Positions 42,463 through 54,897 of a stretch of 64,000 nt of DNA are shown here, piece by piece (position 1 is the first letter of the stretch; each line of letters starts with the position of its first letter). The position numbers were made by a program, and so were the translations under genes. The notes beneath the pieces are model-generated. The model made no database searches. It was not told the DNA's origin and was given only the letters and a program-made list of their open reading frames with translations. Source of the DNA: Mikania micrantha (Eukaryota > Streptophyta > Magnoliopsida > Asterales > Asteraceae). The stretch spans positions 496,001 through 560,000 of the forward strand of contig CM018691.1 of assembly GCA_009363875.1 (NCBI GenBank), given 5' to 3'.

Positions 42463-45158
42463 TGTCACACCCCCAAATTCCCACTCGTGGTGTCAGTCCA
42501 CGTGGGTGTGACGTGGCCAGGATCACAGCTCATGGTCATATAGAACGACTCTATATGAGTTTCACATTCACACAGATTTGCAAAATAACATAGTTTCATT
42601 TAATATGCAGCGGAAATTGTTTCAACATCATAAGTAAATAAGTTTGCAGCGGAAAGTAAATTGTTTAACAGACACTACATAGTTTAAATTGTTTTAAAAC
42701 ACATCCAATGCACACAATGCCTAGGACAAGAGTCTATATGCAAGCCAGACTCCTTAAAGCTTCCTTGTGCGCATCCTAGCGTGTGCTCCATTAATTACCT
42801 GAGAATACATGCGAAAAGTGTCAACTAAAAAGTTGGTGAGTTCACAGGTTTAGACAGACTGAAAAGTAAACAGACATATACTGGGTATGTTAAGTTTAGT
42901 TGTTGGATACTACGATCCGTGGAGTGTGTCAGTTCATCTTACCGAAACTAGACTGTTTCCGTTTGCCTCCGCGAGTCATCGCTGAACTCGCAATTCACAT
43001 CGAAATTACACTCGTTATGACCTCCAGTCAACATTGGTGCCGAGTGGGGCTAGTCAAACCCAGTAGTACTACGTAATTACGACTCGTTTGTTACACAACT
43101 AACGGTAAGGATAAGTGAGGACTTTAAGCGATAATAGTTACACTCAAAAATGGTTTTCACAACATACCAGCTATATATCTAAAACAGTTGCATTGTATTC
43201 TCACCCCAATAGTTTAGCAAAACAGTTAAAGAGTAAAAGTGGGGCCGTAAACTCACCTGAGTTAAGTAGTGCGTGTTCTTCACGAGAACAGTGTAGCTCG
43301 CCGGCTAGTGGTTACCTATATCACATAGGTACCATAAGTTTGTGTTTGCATACATGTGGGTCTCACGGGACCGTGTTTGAGTTCAACAACTCCAAGTTGT
43401 TTTGTGGGTCGCGTTGACCGTGTTTGACCGTGTTGACCGTGTTTGACCTAACGACCCGTTGGTGACGGTTTTGGATCAAGTGTTCGTGTAACGTGCGGTT
43501 TTGTGTCGTGTGAAGTGTACGGATACCAAAATCACTTTCGTGAGGAAACTTACTATTTATAGTAAGTTCCTACTTTAAGAAAGTTTCCACATTTGGCAAA
43601 TCAAGCAATAAATCATAATCCGATTATTCTATTATACATATTTATCCTAAGTGAGCATGTTATCACATATCACATAGTTACACATAGCCGGTTTAACATG
43701 GTTTGCGCATAAAAGTTTCTATAAATAGAAGGTTACAAAATAAGCATGTGTCGCTAAGTCTAGCTAACAATCTCATCATAATATCGTCATCCTAGTTCAA
43801 AATAACCGTTAGATCATATTCATTACAACAAATATGTCATCATTTATAGACTTTGTGAAATAAAGTTACTATTCATGGTACTATTCATAATAATCATATA
43901 TTTGGTGATTTTAACAATTTTTCACATCAATAATCATCCTTTTTGTTTCTAAACATCATTTTGAACATAACCTATAGCTATAATCACATGCATTAAGTCA
44001 TTTCATCATAAATCAACATTTCATGATATTAAAGTTACCACAATTTGTAAAAATCACATCTTGACATATCTTACTATTCATAACACTTCTAGATCTCATA
44101 AATCATCTCCAATAATATTTCAATATCAAACTTCATGTAACTCCATCTAGATTATTCATACATGTTGCTAGAACCATCATTTTGATTAATATGACCATTT
44201 TATCATAACAACATTATCATGGAATGTAAAAATACATCATACTAACATCATAGATCATCAATATTCATACTCAAATCAACAACCCAGATTCAAAGTGATA
44301 GAAATTCGTGTATGTGAAGCTCATGCATTTGTACGTGTGTGTGTGAGCTTGCATGTGTGTGTAATGGTGTTTTTAGACTACAAGGGTGCTAGAACTACCT
44401 TCTAATGCTTCAAAATGTGGCTAAGCAAGCTTCAATCACGAGAGAGAGAATGGAGTGTGGTGTTCTTGGAGCTCCTTTGTGCCTCAAACCTTCAAGATCT
44501 TCAATAATAAGCTTCCCAAGATGCAACCATGGCTTCCAAAGGTCCCTTGAGGTAATTATGGTGTTGTGGGGCTAGAATCAGACGTTATGGGGGTTTAAAT
44601 AGAAGGATTTACGTGTAGGATTGGGTAAAAGAGGTATGGTGTGGTAATCATGAGATTTAAAAGATTTTTAAGTGTCAGAGTAGCCAGGCGTATCGCCTGA
44701 CGTTGACCACCAAGGCCAGGCGTTACGCGCGAGGCAGCCAGATCTGAGGCGTCCCTCCTCATCCGCGCGTATCGCCTGGATAGGGATCCTCGGGTCAGGC
44801 GTACCGCCTGGACCCTAGATCCGGCCAATTTGGCCCATTTTCATGTTTTGATCCATTTTTCGCGTATTTTTCGATTACGAGTATCGTTTCTCGACATATG
44901 GACATCGTTCTACTAATTTAGGTTCCCCGGAACCTAATGTGCAGTGAAAGTGTTCTGTGGTTTGATCCGTTCACCAACATTCGTCATTCAAGACACGTGC
45001 GAGTTTTCGTGCGATAATTCCTCGAATTATCGGTGTGTTAGGTCCGTTGTGCCACGTGTCACACTAAATACAATTATTCTAGTGCCACATATGAAATAAT
45101 AACACACATTATTATTAAAGTATTATAATTGCTGACCTGGAATTTGCGAGGTGTCACA
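42463..45158 (-). repeat. 5' LTR of the Tekay element
   Basis: It is nearly identical to 34029-36725 and one base shorter (a C lost near 44826). The TATA box is at 43552-43563 and the four TTGACC words at about 43411-43450. The element's transcript should begin about 30 bp below the TATA box, near 43525, and run leftwards. Confidence 0.95.
42809..43256 (-). other. Putative leader intron inside the 5' LTR
   Basis: On the minus strand a consensus donor CTCAG|GTGAGTT starts the interval. It ends with a branch-like TTGAC, a T-rich stretch and TATTCTCAG|G. The same two blocks occur in the solo LTR at 18170-21029, in the relic at 1301-2650 and in the plus-strand LTR ending at 33320. The hairpin GCGAGT...ACTCGC lies inside. 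Splicing is inferred from the signals alone. Confidence 0.5.
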
Positions 45159-45163
45159 CATAT

Positions 45164-46569
45164 ATACACATTTATATGTGTGAAAATAATTAGTATTTAT
45201 GTTGGAATGTTAAAGTTTATAAAACTGTTTTTAGACAGATTATGTTCGACTTGTTTGGAACAACTTTAAAAATATAAATCATTGGAATAAAATTATGAAA
45301 CTATTTTAAGATTTTTTAAACAACTTTCATTTAGATAACTTTTCGTGATTTTACTTGTAAAAATGTCAAAACAGTCACACAAGTATAAGTCCTTGAAGTT
45401 TCTGTTTTAACATATTTAGTCCAGTGAGTTGGATTAGTTTTTGACATAGTAAACCTTTAAGTTAAATTATGAAACTCTCCAGTCTACTATTTTAAGATGT
45501 TATGAGCAATTTTCATTTAGAAAAACAGTCATGATTCGAATCTTAAGTAAGTCAAAGCAGCTGCACAAGTCAAGGAGTACAAATCCACGCACTAAACTTG
45601 TGAAGGCTGTTTGGGGTATCATTTGGTCGAGTTAGAAGCTGTATAAGTAGTGCATGGAAAGCTAGCATGATGAACTTAGTCATGGAGTTTGATTTTGTTT
45701 GATGTTGTTATGACTATTTTATGACTTGTTAAAGTTAGGGATGAGCGATTGGTACCTGGTACCCGTACCGGTACCCATACCGTACTGGTACCGAACTGGT
45801 ACCTGTTTAGTCTATAGGGGGAAATTGTGGGGTTGGTGACGGTGAGGAACTGTGGTGGCGACGGTTGTAGGTGGATAACTGTGGTGGCGATAGTGAGGAG
45901 GAGATGAGAAACAAATATGAGATAGGTAAAGGAAAAAGTAAAGAGGTTGTACTGGATGCAACATAAGTAGTACGAAATGGATAGTATTTCTCTCTCACAC
46001 TAAAAGTTGGTTTTTAATATATATAATATATAATATCAAATTTTTAAAAATACGCTAATGTATGATTGGAAGTTTTCTTTTAGTTGTATCCTACCTGGCT
46101 ATAAAATCGTGTTTATTTGTAGAATTCACTAAGATACACTTAAACAACTTAATTGATAATAAACAATTATTTGAATTCAAAATTCTATACATAAAAATGA
46201 AAATAAATAATTAATTTAGTTTTTTAAAATAGTGAAATTAATTAAATATATGAACTTTCGGATAATGAAATTACTATTTATAATGCAAATTTGTTTTTTA
46301 AAAGTGAAAAGAAACGTAAAAGGTTATCGCTATCCTTGATTAATTTCAAACAAATTTAAATAGTAATATAATAACTATACGTAATTAAAATTATATGACA
46401 TTTCTAAAAATATAATCAAAACCTATTTATTTTGCAGTTTTATTTCATTCCAACAAATTTTATGGAAATTGATACAAAAATCGTGTTTGTATTAGGTACA
46501 AATGAGAAACATCGCCACATATATAGAGGATTGCGAATTAGATATAACACGCTTGTATTTGTTTGACTT
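45164..46569. other. Gene-free stretch with a hAT-like terminus
   Basis: No gene was seen. Near 45738-45808 the sequence TAGGGATGAGCGATTGG is followed by repeated GGTACC/GGTACCC words, resembling the end of a plant hAT element. The other end was not found. The following 200 bp are relatively GC-rich with repeated TGTGGTGGCGA words. Confidence 0.35.
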
Positions 46570-46870
46570 GTATAGCTTTGTTAAAATCAAAGCAAATCTT
46601 TGATTTTTTTCCGAAAATCATTATAACACATGTAAAACATTTTCTTCTTTTATGTATTTGTGTAATTTATCACAATTTAAAAATACACATCGTTGTAAGT
46701 TTTGTATCAAAACACTTACAATAATGTAAGTCAAAAACTTGAAACAAAATTAACGCTTAAACAATAATTAAATTTACACCATACACATGAAAGGAAGAAA
46801 ATATTTTACACATGTCACAATTATGTTCGAAAAGAATCAAAGATTTGGATTGAATTTGGTGAAATGTATG
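46570..46870. mobile_element. Foldback MITE
   Basis: The left arm has AAATCTTTGATTTTTTTCCG and ACATGTAAAACATTTTCTTC. The right arm, reversed, has AAATCTTTGATTCTTTTCG and ATGTGTAAAATATTTTCTTC. The fragment at 28677-28851 belongs to the same family. Exact ends and target duplication were not fixed. Confidence 0.6.
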
Positions 46871-47463
46871 GGTTGAACAAATACTTTAGGTTATGAAAGA
46901 TTACTGTAATACTCCAACCCGGCTAGGTCTAACGTGTCACCATTACAAATTTAAGAAGAAAGCATAAATCATATTTAATTAATTAACACTAAATAAATGC
47001 AAAATACCTGATTACATCATTTATTATCATGATCTATTCTAACTCTCTAACCTTTTACTTCTCTCTGTCTTCTCTTCATGCATCCCCATTAATCATGTGA
47101 TCATATTTGTAAAAATAAAGAAAACAACCTAAACAAAATACTACTAAGCCCAAAATTGTTTAGTAACAGAAGAACAATAGTCATAACGGTGAAATATAAA
47201 AAGGGATACGATAATTGTATTTACAAAGAATAACATTTATGGAAACAATACGGTCAGCGGAAGCATTACAAAAGTAATGATCATAAGATAACATATGATT
47301 ACGAATGTCAGAACAAACTAACCATAAGATAAACAAATTCAATTAATCATAACGAAAACATGTCAAATAATTAAAATACTCTTTTAAATTTTCTAAAAGG
47401 GTGTCTTGATGGCAAACTATTATTTTTTGAAATTAGTAATGTGTATACATATCTATATATATA

Positions 47464-48516
47464 CTAGTTGGAAACCCGCGCGATGCGGCGGCGGACACAA
47501 CAATATATAACGCAATGTTAATTTGTTGTTAATTTATCAACGTTCTCAAGATATAGATAGTGCTTTAGTTAGTTTATTTTTTTGTAACATCAGTGTGGTC
47601 TATCTATTCCATGATCGTGAAACAAGAAAATATAAACACAATGATTGTAGAAAATAAAAAACCGACCACAAAAATAACTGAAACTATGTACGAAAATTAT
47701 GAAGGCAAAAAAATAATGCAAAAAACTGAAGTCATTATATGTTCATGTGATTGTGAATGAGTTTTAATTTATGAATCAACATGTAGACAAAAATTTAGAA
47801 ATATGGCACGAATAGGGTTAAGAAACATTAGGGAATTTTATGCGATCCATACACTCACATGACATGGAATAATTTCTAATGGTGTTTTATTTATTATAAC
47901 AAGGTTCCTATTATTTTCTTTGATATTTGAATCCTTTACCTTTAGACCACATTGAAGATTCTATGATTATGAAATGGCTTGACGGATGAAAAACATCTAC
48001 TTTTAGGTGTTTATCTATTGGTAAAATCTGTTAATTTTTTTGCCTTGATAGTTGGTGTTTCTTTTTCACTAGCTATACCTAAAAAACAAGAGATTTAGGA
48101 CCTGAATTAGCTTTTCTTTCTCATCTTTTAATTACACTCTCCGCGCTTTCTCTGCGTTAGGAAGCTTTTCTCATGTTCCTTTCAATGGAGATTATTGCTA
48201 ATTAGAGTTGCTTTTCGTTGTGCTTGAATTTGTTTACAGGTTTTCCTTTAGATGATTAGTGATTAGTCAGAATACTAATTGCAAAATAACTGGTCGGAGC
48301 AGTAAGGTATAAATACAAGTTCATCTTAAAGGTAAACATGGCTTCAAATACTAAGTATGTCTTTAAGAATTTAATTAGTATGAAAATTTTGTTTTGTAAT
48401 CTAATGTTTAGGTAATTTTCTTTAACATTGTCTTATATTTAAAGTTTCTTTTTTATATTATCGTTTCACTAAAAAATCGACTCACGTCCCGCTGCGAAGC
48501 GCGGGTCACTACTACT
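47464..48516 (-). mobile_element. Helitron-like element with hairpin-bearing ends
   Basis: Read on the minus strand the left boundary ends CGCGCGGGTTTCCAACTAG before T, with a GC-rich hairpin, a Helitron 3' terminus. The right boundary on the plus strand has its own hairpin CCCGCTGCGAAGCGCGGG and ends CACTACTACTTGT, which looks like a second, degenerate 3' end. Having 3'-type ends on both sides is unusual. No Rep/helicase coding sequence is visible. Confidence 0.45.
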
Positions 48517-49020
48517 TGTTTGTTATAATTTGTAAATCACATGCTATAATTTTAAGCATCATTATAGCAGAAATTATTTAAATAATTTATTTCCTTTTAG
48601 TTCATTTAAATTTATTTGTTAATTAATCGAATTTGAAACTTGCAAGTCGTGTAATGTTTTCTTCACTGTTTTTATTTTCTTGTTTTTTATGTTTTTAATT
48701 TTCTTGAGTTTGTACTTTGTAGTGGTTTTCTGGCTGAATAAATTGAATAATTGATACGAGTACAAGAACGTGGTCTGGAAGCCCAAATGTGTTTATAGAC
48801 CCATTTTGGGCCTTTTCGTCACCTATGAAGGGTTGGTCTGTTTTGGGTAATGGATTATTCTGTTTTTTTTTTCTTTTTTTTTTCAACGAATAAAAATATT
48901 ATTACCGGTGTTTGGGATTGTATTTTAAGGGAATGATTATTATTTTTCTTTGTAACACACAAAATCTTATGAAACTAATCTGTATCTATATTTATCTACA
49001 TATCTATGTAATATAATAAA

Positions 49021-50182
49021 GACAAAATTACATACTTGAACCTTTATGTTTGTAGTAAATAACAAATATGAACCTTTAACTATATTAATTACGCTAAACA
49101 ACCTTTAAGTATTTAAGTTGTTTCAACTTTCAACCTTTACATTAACCCTGGTTAAATTTACTAGTTAAATCTAGTCATGTGCAAGACATGTGATGAGTAT
49201 TCTAGGTATTTTGATCTTTTGTTATTTTTAAACATAAAACCCACTATTCACTTATTATCGTATTTTATTCAATAACAACAACAACCTTACCCAGTATATT
49301 CCCGCTTTTCAGTAGGGTCTGGGGGGGAAAGGATAGATACAAACCTTACCCCTATCCCAATTGGGATAGAGAGGCTGCTCCGAAAGAGTCCCCGGCTCAA
49401 AGTTATCGTTTGAAGTTGATAATTCCAATGATTTTAACGCTATTTTCACAAAATAATTGAAATAACGTTAAAATTAGTGCACTTTTACTTTTGCCCCTTA
49501 AGGGCCACACATATATACATTATATGTGTGCACCACAAATGGGGCGTATCGTATCTTATTCAATAATTTACTCCAAATGGGTGTGTTCGAAAATTAGGGC
49601 TAAAACCCACCCAGAAGTTCACGTGGTTCCTCCCTCTTCGGTTAGTGTTCACCCAGAATTTCACGTGGTTCCTCCATCTTCAGTTAATGTTCGTAACCTA
49701 AGGTTGTAGTTGGATAGCATTTATTATTTTTCTTTTTATTATTATGTAACAGTGGCAGTAGTAACAATGATAAATCCTATCCAATTACAACACTAGGTTT
49801 CAAACACTAACTGAAGATGGAGGAACCACGTGAACTTCTGGGTGAACACTAACCGAAGAGGGAGGAACCACGTGAACTTCTGGGTGGGTTTTAGCCCTAA
49901 TTTTCAAACACCCCCATTTGGAGTAAATTATTGAATAAGATACGATAATACGTGAATGCTGGGTTTTATGTTTAAAAATAACAAAAGATCAAAATACCTA
50001 TAATACCCATCACATGTTTTGCACATGACTAGATTTAATTAGTAAATCTAACCAGGGTTAATGTAAAGGTTGAAAGTTGAAACAACTTAAATACTTAAAG
50101 GTTGTTTAACGTAATTAATATAGTTAAAGGTTCATATTTGTTATTTACTACAAACATAAAGGTTCAAGTATGTAATTTTGTC
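49021..50182. mobile_element. Foldback Mutator-like MITE with 9-bp target duplication
   Basis: A perfect 9-bp repeat TATAATAAA flanks the unit (49012-49020 and 50183-50191). The ends are GACAAAATTACATACTTGAA and, reversed, the same. The arms stay complementary almost to the centre near 49735-49775, including CCACGTGAACTTCTGGGTG blocks duplicated within each arm. It holds no transposase. It interrupts what looks like a Helitron start (TCTATGTAATATAATAAA at 49003). A SINE is inserted in the left arm. Confidence 0.85.
49275..49546 (-). mobile_element. SINE (TS/Au-like) inserted in the foldback MITE
   Basis: The right arm of the MITE lacks this 272-bp block. It is flanked by a 19-bp duplication of arm sequence (TATCGTATTTTATTCAATA at 49256-49274; one base different at 49547-49565). 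The left end is an ACAAC repeat, the reverse of a TTG-repeat SINE tail. GTAGGGTCTGGG-type, CCTTACCCCTATCCC and GAGAGGCTG words resemble the widespread TS/Au SINE group. The subfamily assignment is from memory. Confidence 0.7.
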
Positions 50183-50474
50183 TATAATAAATGAAAGTTT
50201 TTGAGTGCCATGTGGCTCTCAATTAGACACATTTTGGACTTCATTTCCCGCTCAAACTATCTCCACATTATTAAATTATTCAAACCATAATTTTAATAAA
50301 TTGTAGCAATTAATGGCAAGAGTGAACTTATTGCAAAGCCTAAATATTAATTTATATACATAATGACGTTAATAAATTATTCTCACTGTTGTAGTTGTTT
50401 TCCTTGCGAGTCTTTTTTGGTTTTTTTTATATGTAAATTGTAACTGGTATTCTCAAGAGCATGTAATGAGATAA

Positions 50475-50836
50475 TCTATTTATTATATAATAAAGGGACA
50501 TTTGTCATGTTCGTAGACCACCTCAATTTTGTTTTTTCCTCTTATCTCTCTTATTAAATACATGTTTTGAATTAAGAAAAAAAGTTTTTTTAGTACATTA
50601 CAATTATATTAATATCCAAAAACACACTTTAAAAAAAATTATTATAAAATATTGAATTTTCAAAAAGAAAATTTAAAAAAATTAAGAAATAAAATTTGAA
50701 AAAATTATAGTGTTTAAAAAAAATAATATAATTATTTTATATTAAAAAATTGTCTTATATTGTTTAAAATTTTAATGATAATTATTTATTATATATATTT
50801 TTTTCATCACGTGTAATACACGGAGTACTAACCTAG
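50475..50836 (+). mobile_element. Non-autonomous Helitron-like element
   Basis: It starts A|TCTATTTATTATATAATAAA and ends CTAACCTAG|T after the hairpin CGTGTAATACACG. It is 362 bp and has no coding sequence. Confidence 0.65.
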
Positions 50837-50843
50837 TATACTA

Positions 50844-51378
50844 TCTAATAAAGTAATAACAAATATGCCACTTGTCACTTTCATATTGATGCATCATCAA
50901 TTTTTTGCCACATGTCTATTTTATATACATTCATTATTAATTATTGACACTTTTAACTCTTGTATTAATTTCTCATTTAATTATATTTTATTAATTCTCT
51001 CACCTATTTAAGGTTTATAATTTTTAAATCTTAATTAATTTATTATTTCACTAACAACTGTGTGATATTCAACATACAAATTTTCATAAAACCATTGATT
51101 TATAACAAAATAAATTTAGTCAATTCATATTAAACTTTTTTAAGTGTTCATTTGTCGTTCAAAATAACTTTAATAATTATGAAAATAGTATATTACCTAT
51201 GAAATATCAATTATGTAGTTACTAAACTTTCGAATTATTGTTTTAATGCTTAGAGTGTTTGTTAATACATACCATGATCATCTTATATCAAAATATCGTT
51301 TTATAATTTTTAAATTATTATTTCTAATTGTTTAATATTGTATATTTATTCCGTGTAATACACGGGGTAATAACCTAG
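50844..51378 (+). mobile_element. Non-autonomous Helitron-like element, adjacent copy
   Basis: It starts A|TCTAATAAAGTAATAAC eight bases after the previous element and ends ATAACCTAG|T after the hairpin CCGTGTAATACACGG. Ends and hairpin match the copies at 11794 and 14935, so they form one family. Confidence 0.68.
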
Positions 51379-51478
51379 TATATGAATACACAAAATTGAT
51401 TATATTTTTTATTAGAGACAAAATTGTTACGACTTAAAAGGAGTATATATATTTATATATATATGTATGTGTGTGTAT

Positions 51479-51673
51479 AGGGGGATGTTCAATTGAAAAC
51501 TATTTTTACTTAATGACTAAAAGAACCAATTGTAGTCACAAGTTTAAAATAGTAAAAAAGTAACTTCCCCTATTTTACAGAAAAATTACTTTTTTATCCT
51601 TTAAAACATGTGGTTCAAAATTAGTTCTTTTATTTTTTTCATATTTAATGGTTCTTAGTGGAATAAGTCCCTA
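51479..51673. mobile_element. Short inverted-repeat MITE
   Basis: It runs from GGGGATGTTCAATTG to TAAGTCCCTA between TATA-rich flanks, with partly mirrored ACTAAAAGAACC and GGTTCTTAGT blocks. The inverted repeat is weak and the boundaries approximate. Confidence 0.35.
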
Positions 51674-51704
51674 TGCACGTGTGTGTGTGTGTATATATAT
51701 GTGT

Positions 51705-52315
51705 ATACAAAAGATTTTAAAGTGAGAAGCGTAAGAAGTCACATGAATTTGACATGTGTCATCAGTATAAAGGGCATTATCGTCCATATAAATTACAGAC
51801 CGTAATTCATAAAATTATAGACCGTAATTTAACACGCATAATCAATTACCAACTGCATAATTACGTACCAATAATCACGTACCACGTTATATGAAAAACA
51901 CAGACAATCATTTAACGTGCATGATCAAAAGACCAGCTGCATAATCACGTACCAATAATCACGTACCAAACATTAAAATAACGGACTACGTAAAAAAATC
52001 GAAAAAAACTATATGAATACCAAAGTCAAATTAAAGATAATAAAATTCTCAATTTTATGGTGTAATTTTTTTTAAAAATAATTAAACGTTTAAAAGTTAT
52101 TCAAATTTTTTTTAAAAAAGGTGGAAGTTGATTTAACAAAAAATAAAAGTCAATAAATATAGGTTATTACTTTTTTGCCCTTTTAGCTTTAAAACCGTAT
52201 AAGTTTTTTAATGAAAAGTGAGGTTCAATAGATTTTAACCATTGATTAATTTAATCAAGGGCTCAAAATCATTTATATCCTTCTCACGTTAATTTCTTTT
52301 GTATTAGATCTACCT
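51705..52315. repeat. Dispersed-repeat-like unit with internal duplication
   Basis: TATA-rich flanks bound a unit that starts AAAAGATTTTAAAGTGAGAAG. A TACGTACCAATAATCACGTACC-type block occurs twice (about 51864 and 51945) with flanking GCATAAT words. No coding potential or clear termini. Confidence 0.4.
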
Positions 52316-53158
52316 CCTATATATATTTGTGTATTTTGTTCTTATGATTTTGCAAACAAAAAATCCCTTGCCAAACATAATCCCAAACACCATGTTTTTA
52401 GATTAAGTCAAAAAACATTTACCTTTTTAGTCTAATTATTAGCCATCTCAAAGATTTTTCAGTTTCTTTCATCAGTAAATCAGATATTTTGAATTAACGT
52501 ACATGAATTTGTTTATTATTTATATAGTCTAAGTTATTCGCCATCTCAGACACCCTTCAATTTCGTTCAATAGTAAATCAGATATTTTAAAATAAAAAGT
52601 TTTTATTGTTATATAGTCTTTAAGAATGTTTTTTTTTTTTTTATAATTATCATAATTAATAGTTCTTGATAAATGCATTGTAGTAAATACTACAACATAT
52701 TTAAATTACCAAAGAAGTTAGAGATTGTCGTTTAACACCTCAAATTTCTATCATTACTAATTTAATATTTGGTTAAAAATTACCGTAATGCATATATTTA
52801 GAATAATTAAATATGACAAAACATATTGATAAGTACTATATTATGATAAACAAATTCATCTTATTTCAATCTATTGAATATTTTAACTTACTATCCATAC
52901 ACACGTATAGTTAATATATAATATGTTTATAAGAATGCAATCAAATGAGAACCAATAATTTCTTTTTGTGCAACTGTGCGTATGTGTTGATATATGTAAA
53001 AGAAAATCAATAAGTTACTGAAAACAAAAAATAACTATTTACAGGCACGTGTTTAAATAAAATAAAAATATTTTTTTACTACTTTAGTTTCAAAATTAAA
53101 AAATTTATGGTTATAAATTTTTATTTTAGTTTTCAATTGAACATTTTCATACATATAT
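52316..53158. other. Gene-free AT-rich stretch
   Basis: Two loosely similar blocks (near 52430-52530 and 52540-52620, both with CAGATATTTT and AGTAAATC) suggest a small local duplication. Nothing else was recognised. Confidence 0.4.
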
Positions 53159-53175
53159 AGATACATTGATACATA

Positions 53176-53644
53176 CCAAATGCATTACAGTTTAGCGGTA
53201 TCTTGCTGGTGGATAAAGTTAAGGAACCCAGTGACGGAGCTTGAATGTGTTGAAAGAGAGGCGGAAATTTACGAAACCCGTAATACATGTTAACTTTTTG
53301 AAGCGAAGGGGGGCGGAATTTTACGAGATCCATAATACATGTTAACTTTTTAAAGCAAGGGGGCGAAACCGATGCTTAAAACAAAAATTAACCTTTCGTT
53401 CGAAAATTTAATACTACAGACGAAAAAAAGAGGGGGACGGTCCCCCACGGCCCCTATTATCCTTCATCCTTGCAAGAATCAAATGGTAATGAGTTCGAAT
53501 CTCACATGGTTTTTTTTTTTTTTAAAATATTGAGTTTCCTTTATAACTGATAACTTGATGATGGATATTATCGGATGATGCTATTATGGCAACATTATAC
53601 TCCATTGAGCCGTCAATGTTCTAAAAATTAGTCATTCACAAAAA
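53176..53644 (+). mobile_element. SINE family 2, copy 1, interrupted
   Basis: A 17-bp target duplication (AGATACATTGATACATA at 53159-53175; one base different at 53645-53661) brackets the unit. An A-box-like TTTAGCGGTATCTTGCTGG is separated from a B-box-like GAGTTCGAATCTC by the hAT-like insertion at 53229-53472. The 3' part (GAGTTTCCTTTATAACTG...TAGTCATTCACAAAAA) matches the copy at 54683-54897. Without the insertion it is about 217 bp. Confidence 0.8.
53229..53472. mobile_element. hAT-like MITE inside the SINE
   Basis: It starts CAGTGACGGAGCTTG; the reversed right end is CAAGGATGAAGG. It lies exactly between the A and B boxes of the SINE, with a degraded 8-bp target duplication (AAGGAACC and CAAGAATC). 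An internal GGGGGGCGGAATTTTACGA unit repeats an earlier GGCGGAAATTTACGA. No transposase. Confidence 0.55.
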
Positions 53645-53661
53645 AGATACACTGATACATA

Positions 53662-54665
53662 TGTATATAAATAAATAAGTGATAATTATAAATAAAATTT
53701 TATATAATCATTGATAAATAATATATGTGATTATGACACATTATACAATATTGTTATAAAACAATCATAACTTACTGTAATAATATAATATCAGATGAAA
53801 ATGTGTCACTTTGTGATGTATTTTCAAATTTGTTTTTCGTATCATATTCAGTGATAGGACATATGTAATGATCGATGCACTCTTTTCTCAATTTTTTTTC
53901 TTATTAAATAATATATATTTTTTTCTTATTAAAAAAAAGTTTTTAAGCTAATATATTATAAAGAATAACGTGTTAATTCATATATACAAAGAAAGTGAAA
54001 GTCTCTATTTCAAGAGTAGTTAAAATGGTGAACAAGTGAAACAAATGGTTGGATTTGTGAAAAAAGATATCATATTTTAAGAAATCATCGTGAAAAGCAA
54101 GAGCTGTAATTCTCTAATGAATTCATGTGATGTGCTTGCAGTTGATGTGAGTTATATAAACAGAATCATGTGAGGATATCACATGAGTATTAATGTTCAA
54201 AACACTCTGAGCATTAATGGGGTATATATTATGGATTTATGGATTTCATGTGGTTTGGTTGGTCTCACAACTTAAAACGGTACGTGTATTTTTTACAAGT
54301 TACCGAAAATACATTTATGATTGTAATTTTATATTCAAGAAAACTTACAAATAAATGTTTGTAATACAAAATGTTTATGTCAACATTTTGATCGAGTGTA
54401 TCACATGTTCGCACAAATTGGTTTATGTTTGTGTTTATATGTTTGTGTCTGTTTGTAAGCATGTTATTTGATGTAGATATATATATTTTTTAAGCTAGCT
54501 AACATAATTATAAATTGAAATTTAATCTTTTATAACATGCAGTTTATTCAATACATGAAGTAGACAACATGATCTGATGATCACATAAAGAGATGCACAA
54601 AATTTTTTGATCAAAATAAATGTAGGACAATCCAAACAACTTCATTTCCCCAAACAATCATAGCA
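53662..54665. other. Gene-free AT-rich stretch
   Basis: No exon or bounded repeat was recognised. Confidence 0.45.
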
Positions 54666-54682
54666 ACCACACAACCACTAAT

Positions 54683-54897
54683 TTTTTTTAATGGCTAAAT
54701 TTTTAGGATTATTGACGAATCTTTGGAGTATTATTATATCACAAGGAGTATCATCTGATCATATTTATCACCAAGTCACAGTTATGGAGGAAACTCAGTA
54801 CTTTAAGAAAATCCCCTTGTAGGATTCGAACCCGGAATCATTTGGTCTCTGAGTCTTATACACCACCAAGATATTGATAGGCTGTAATGCCTTTGGT
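54683..54897 (-). mobile_element. SINE family 2, copy 2
   Basis: A perfect 17-bp target duplication (ACCACACAACCACTAAT at 54666-54682 and 54898-54914) flanks 215 bp. On the minus strand an A-box-like region (CTTGGTGGTGTATAAG) is followed by the B box GGGTTCGAATCC and a tail TTTAGCCATT before an A run. Perfect flanks indicate a recent insertion. Confidence 0.88.

Larger units (their letters stand above)
34029..45158 (-). mobile_element. Full-length Tekay-type Ty3 retrotransposon (chromovirus)
   Basis: The 11130-bp element lies between 5-bp direct repeats CATAT (34024-34028 and 45159-45163). Its LTRs are 34029-36725 (3') and 42463-45158 (5'). By eye they differ at only two bases and one single-base indel, so insertion is very recent. 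A primer-binding site and polypurine tract are in the expected places. The order is 5' LTR, an extra ORF, gag, protease, RT, RNase H, integrase, chromodomain. The long LTRs, the GPF/Y-like integrase end and a chromodomain ending WEREDQMKQKYPHLF place it in the Tekay/Del clade. One frame break in the gag N-terminal part means this copy may not make the complete polyprotein. Confidence 0.93.
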
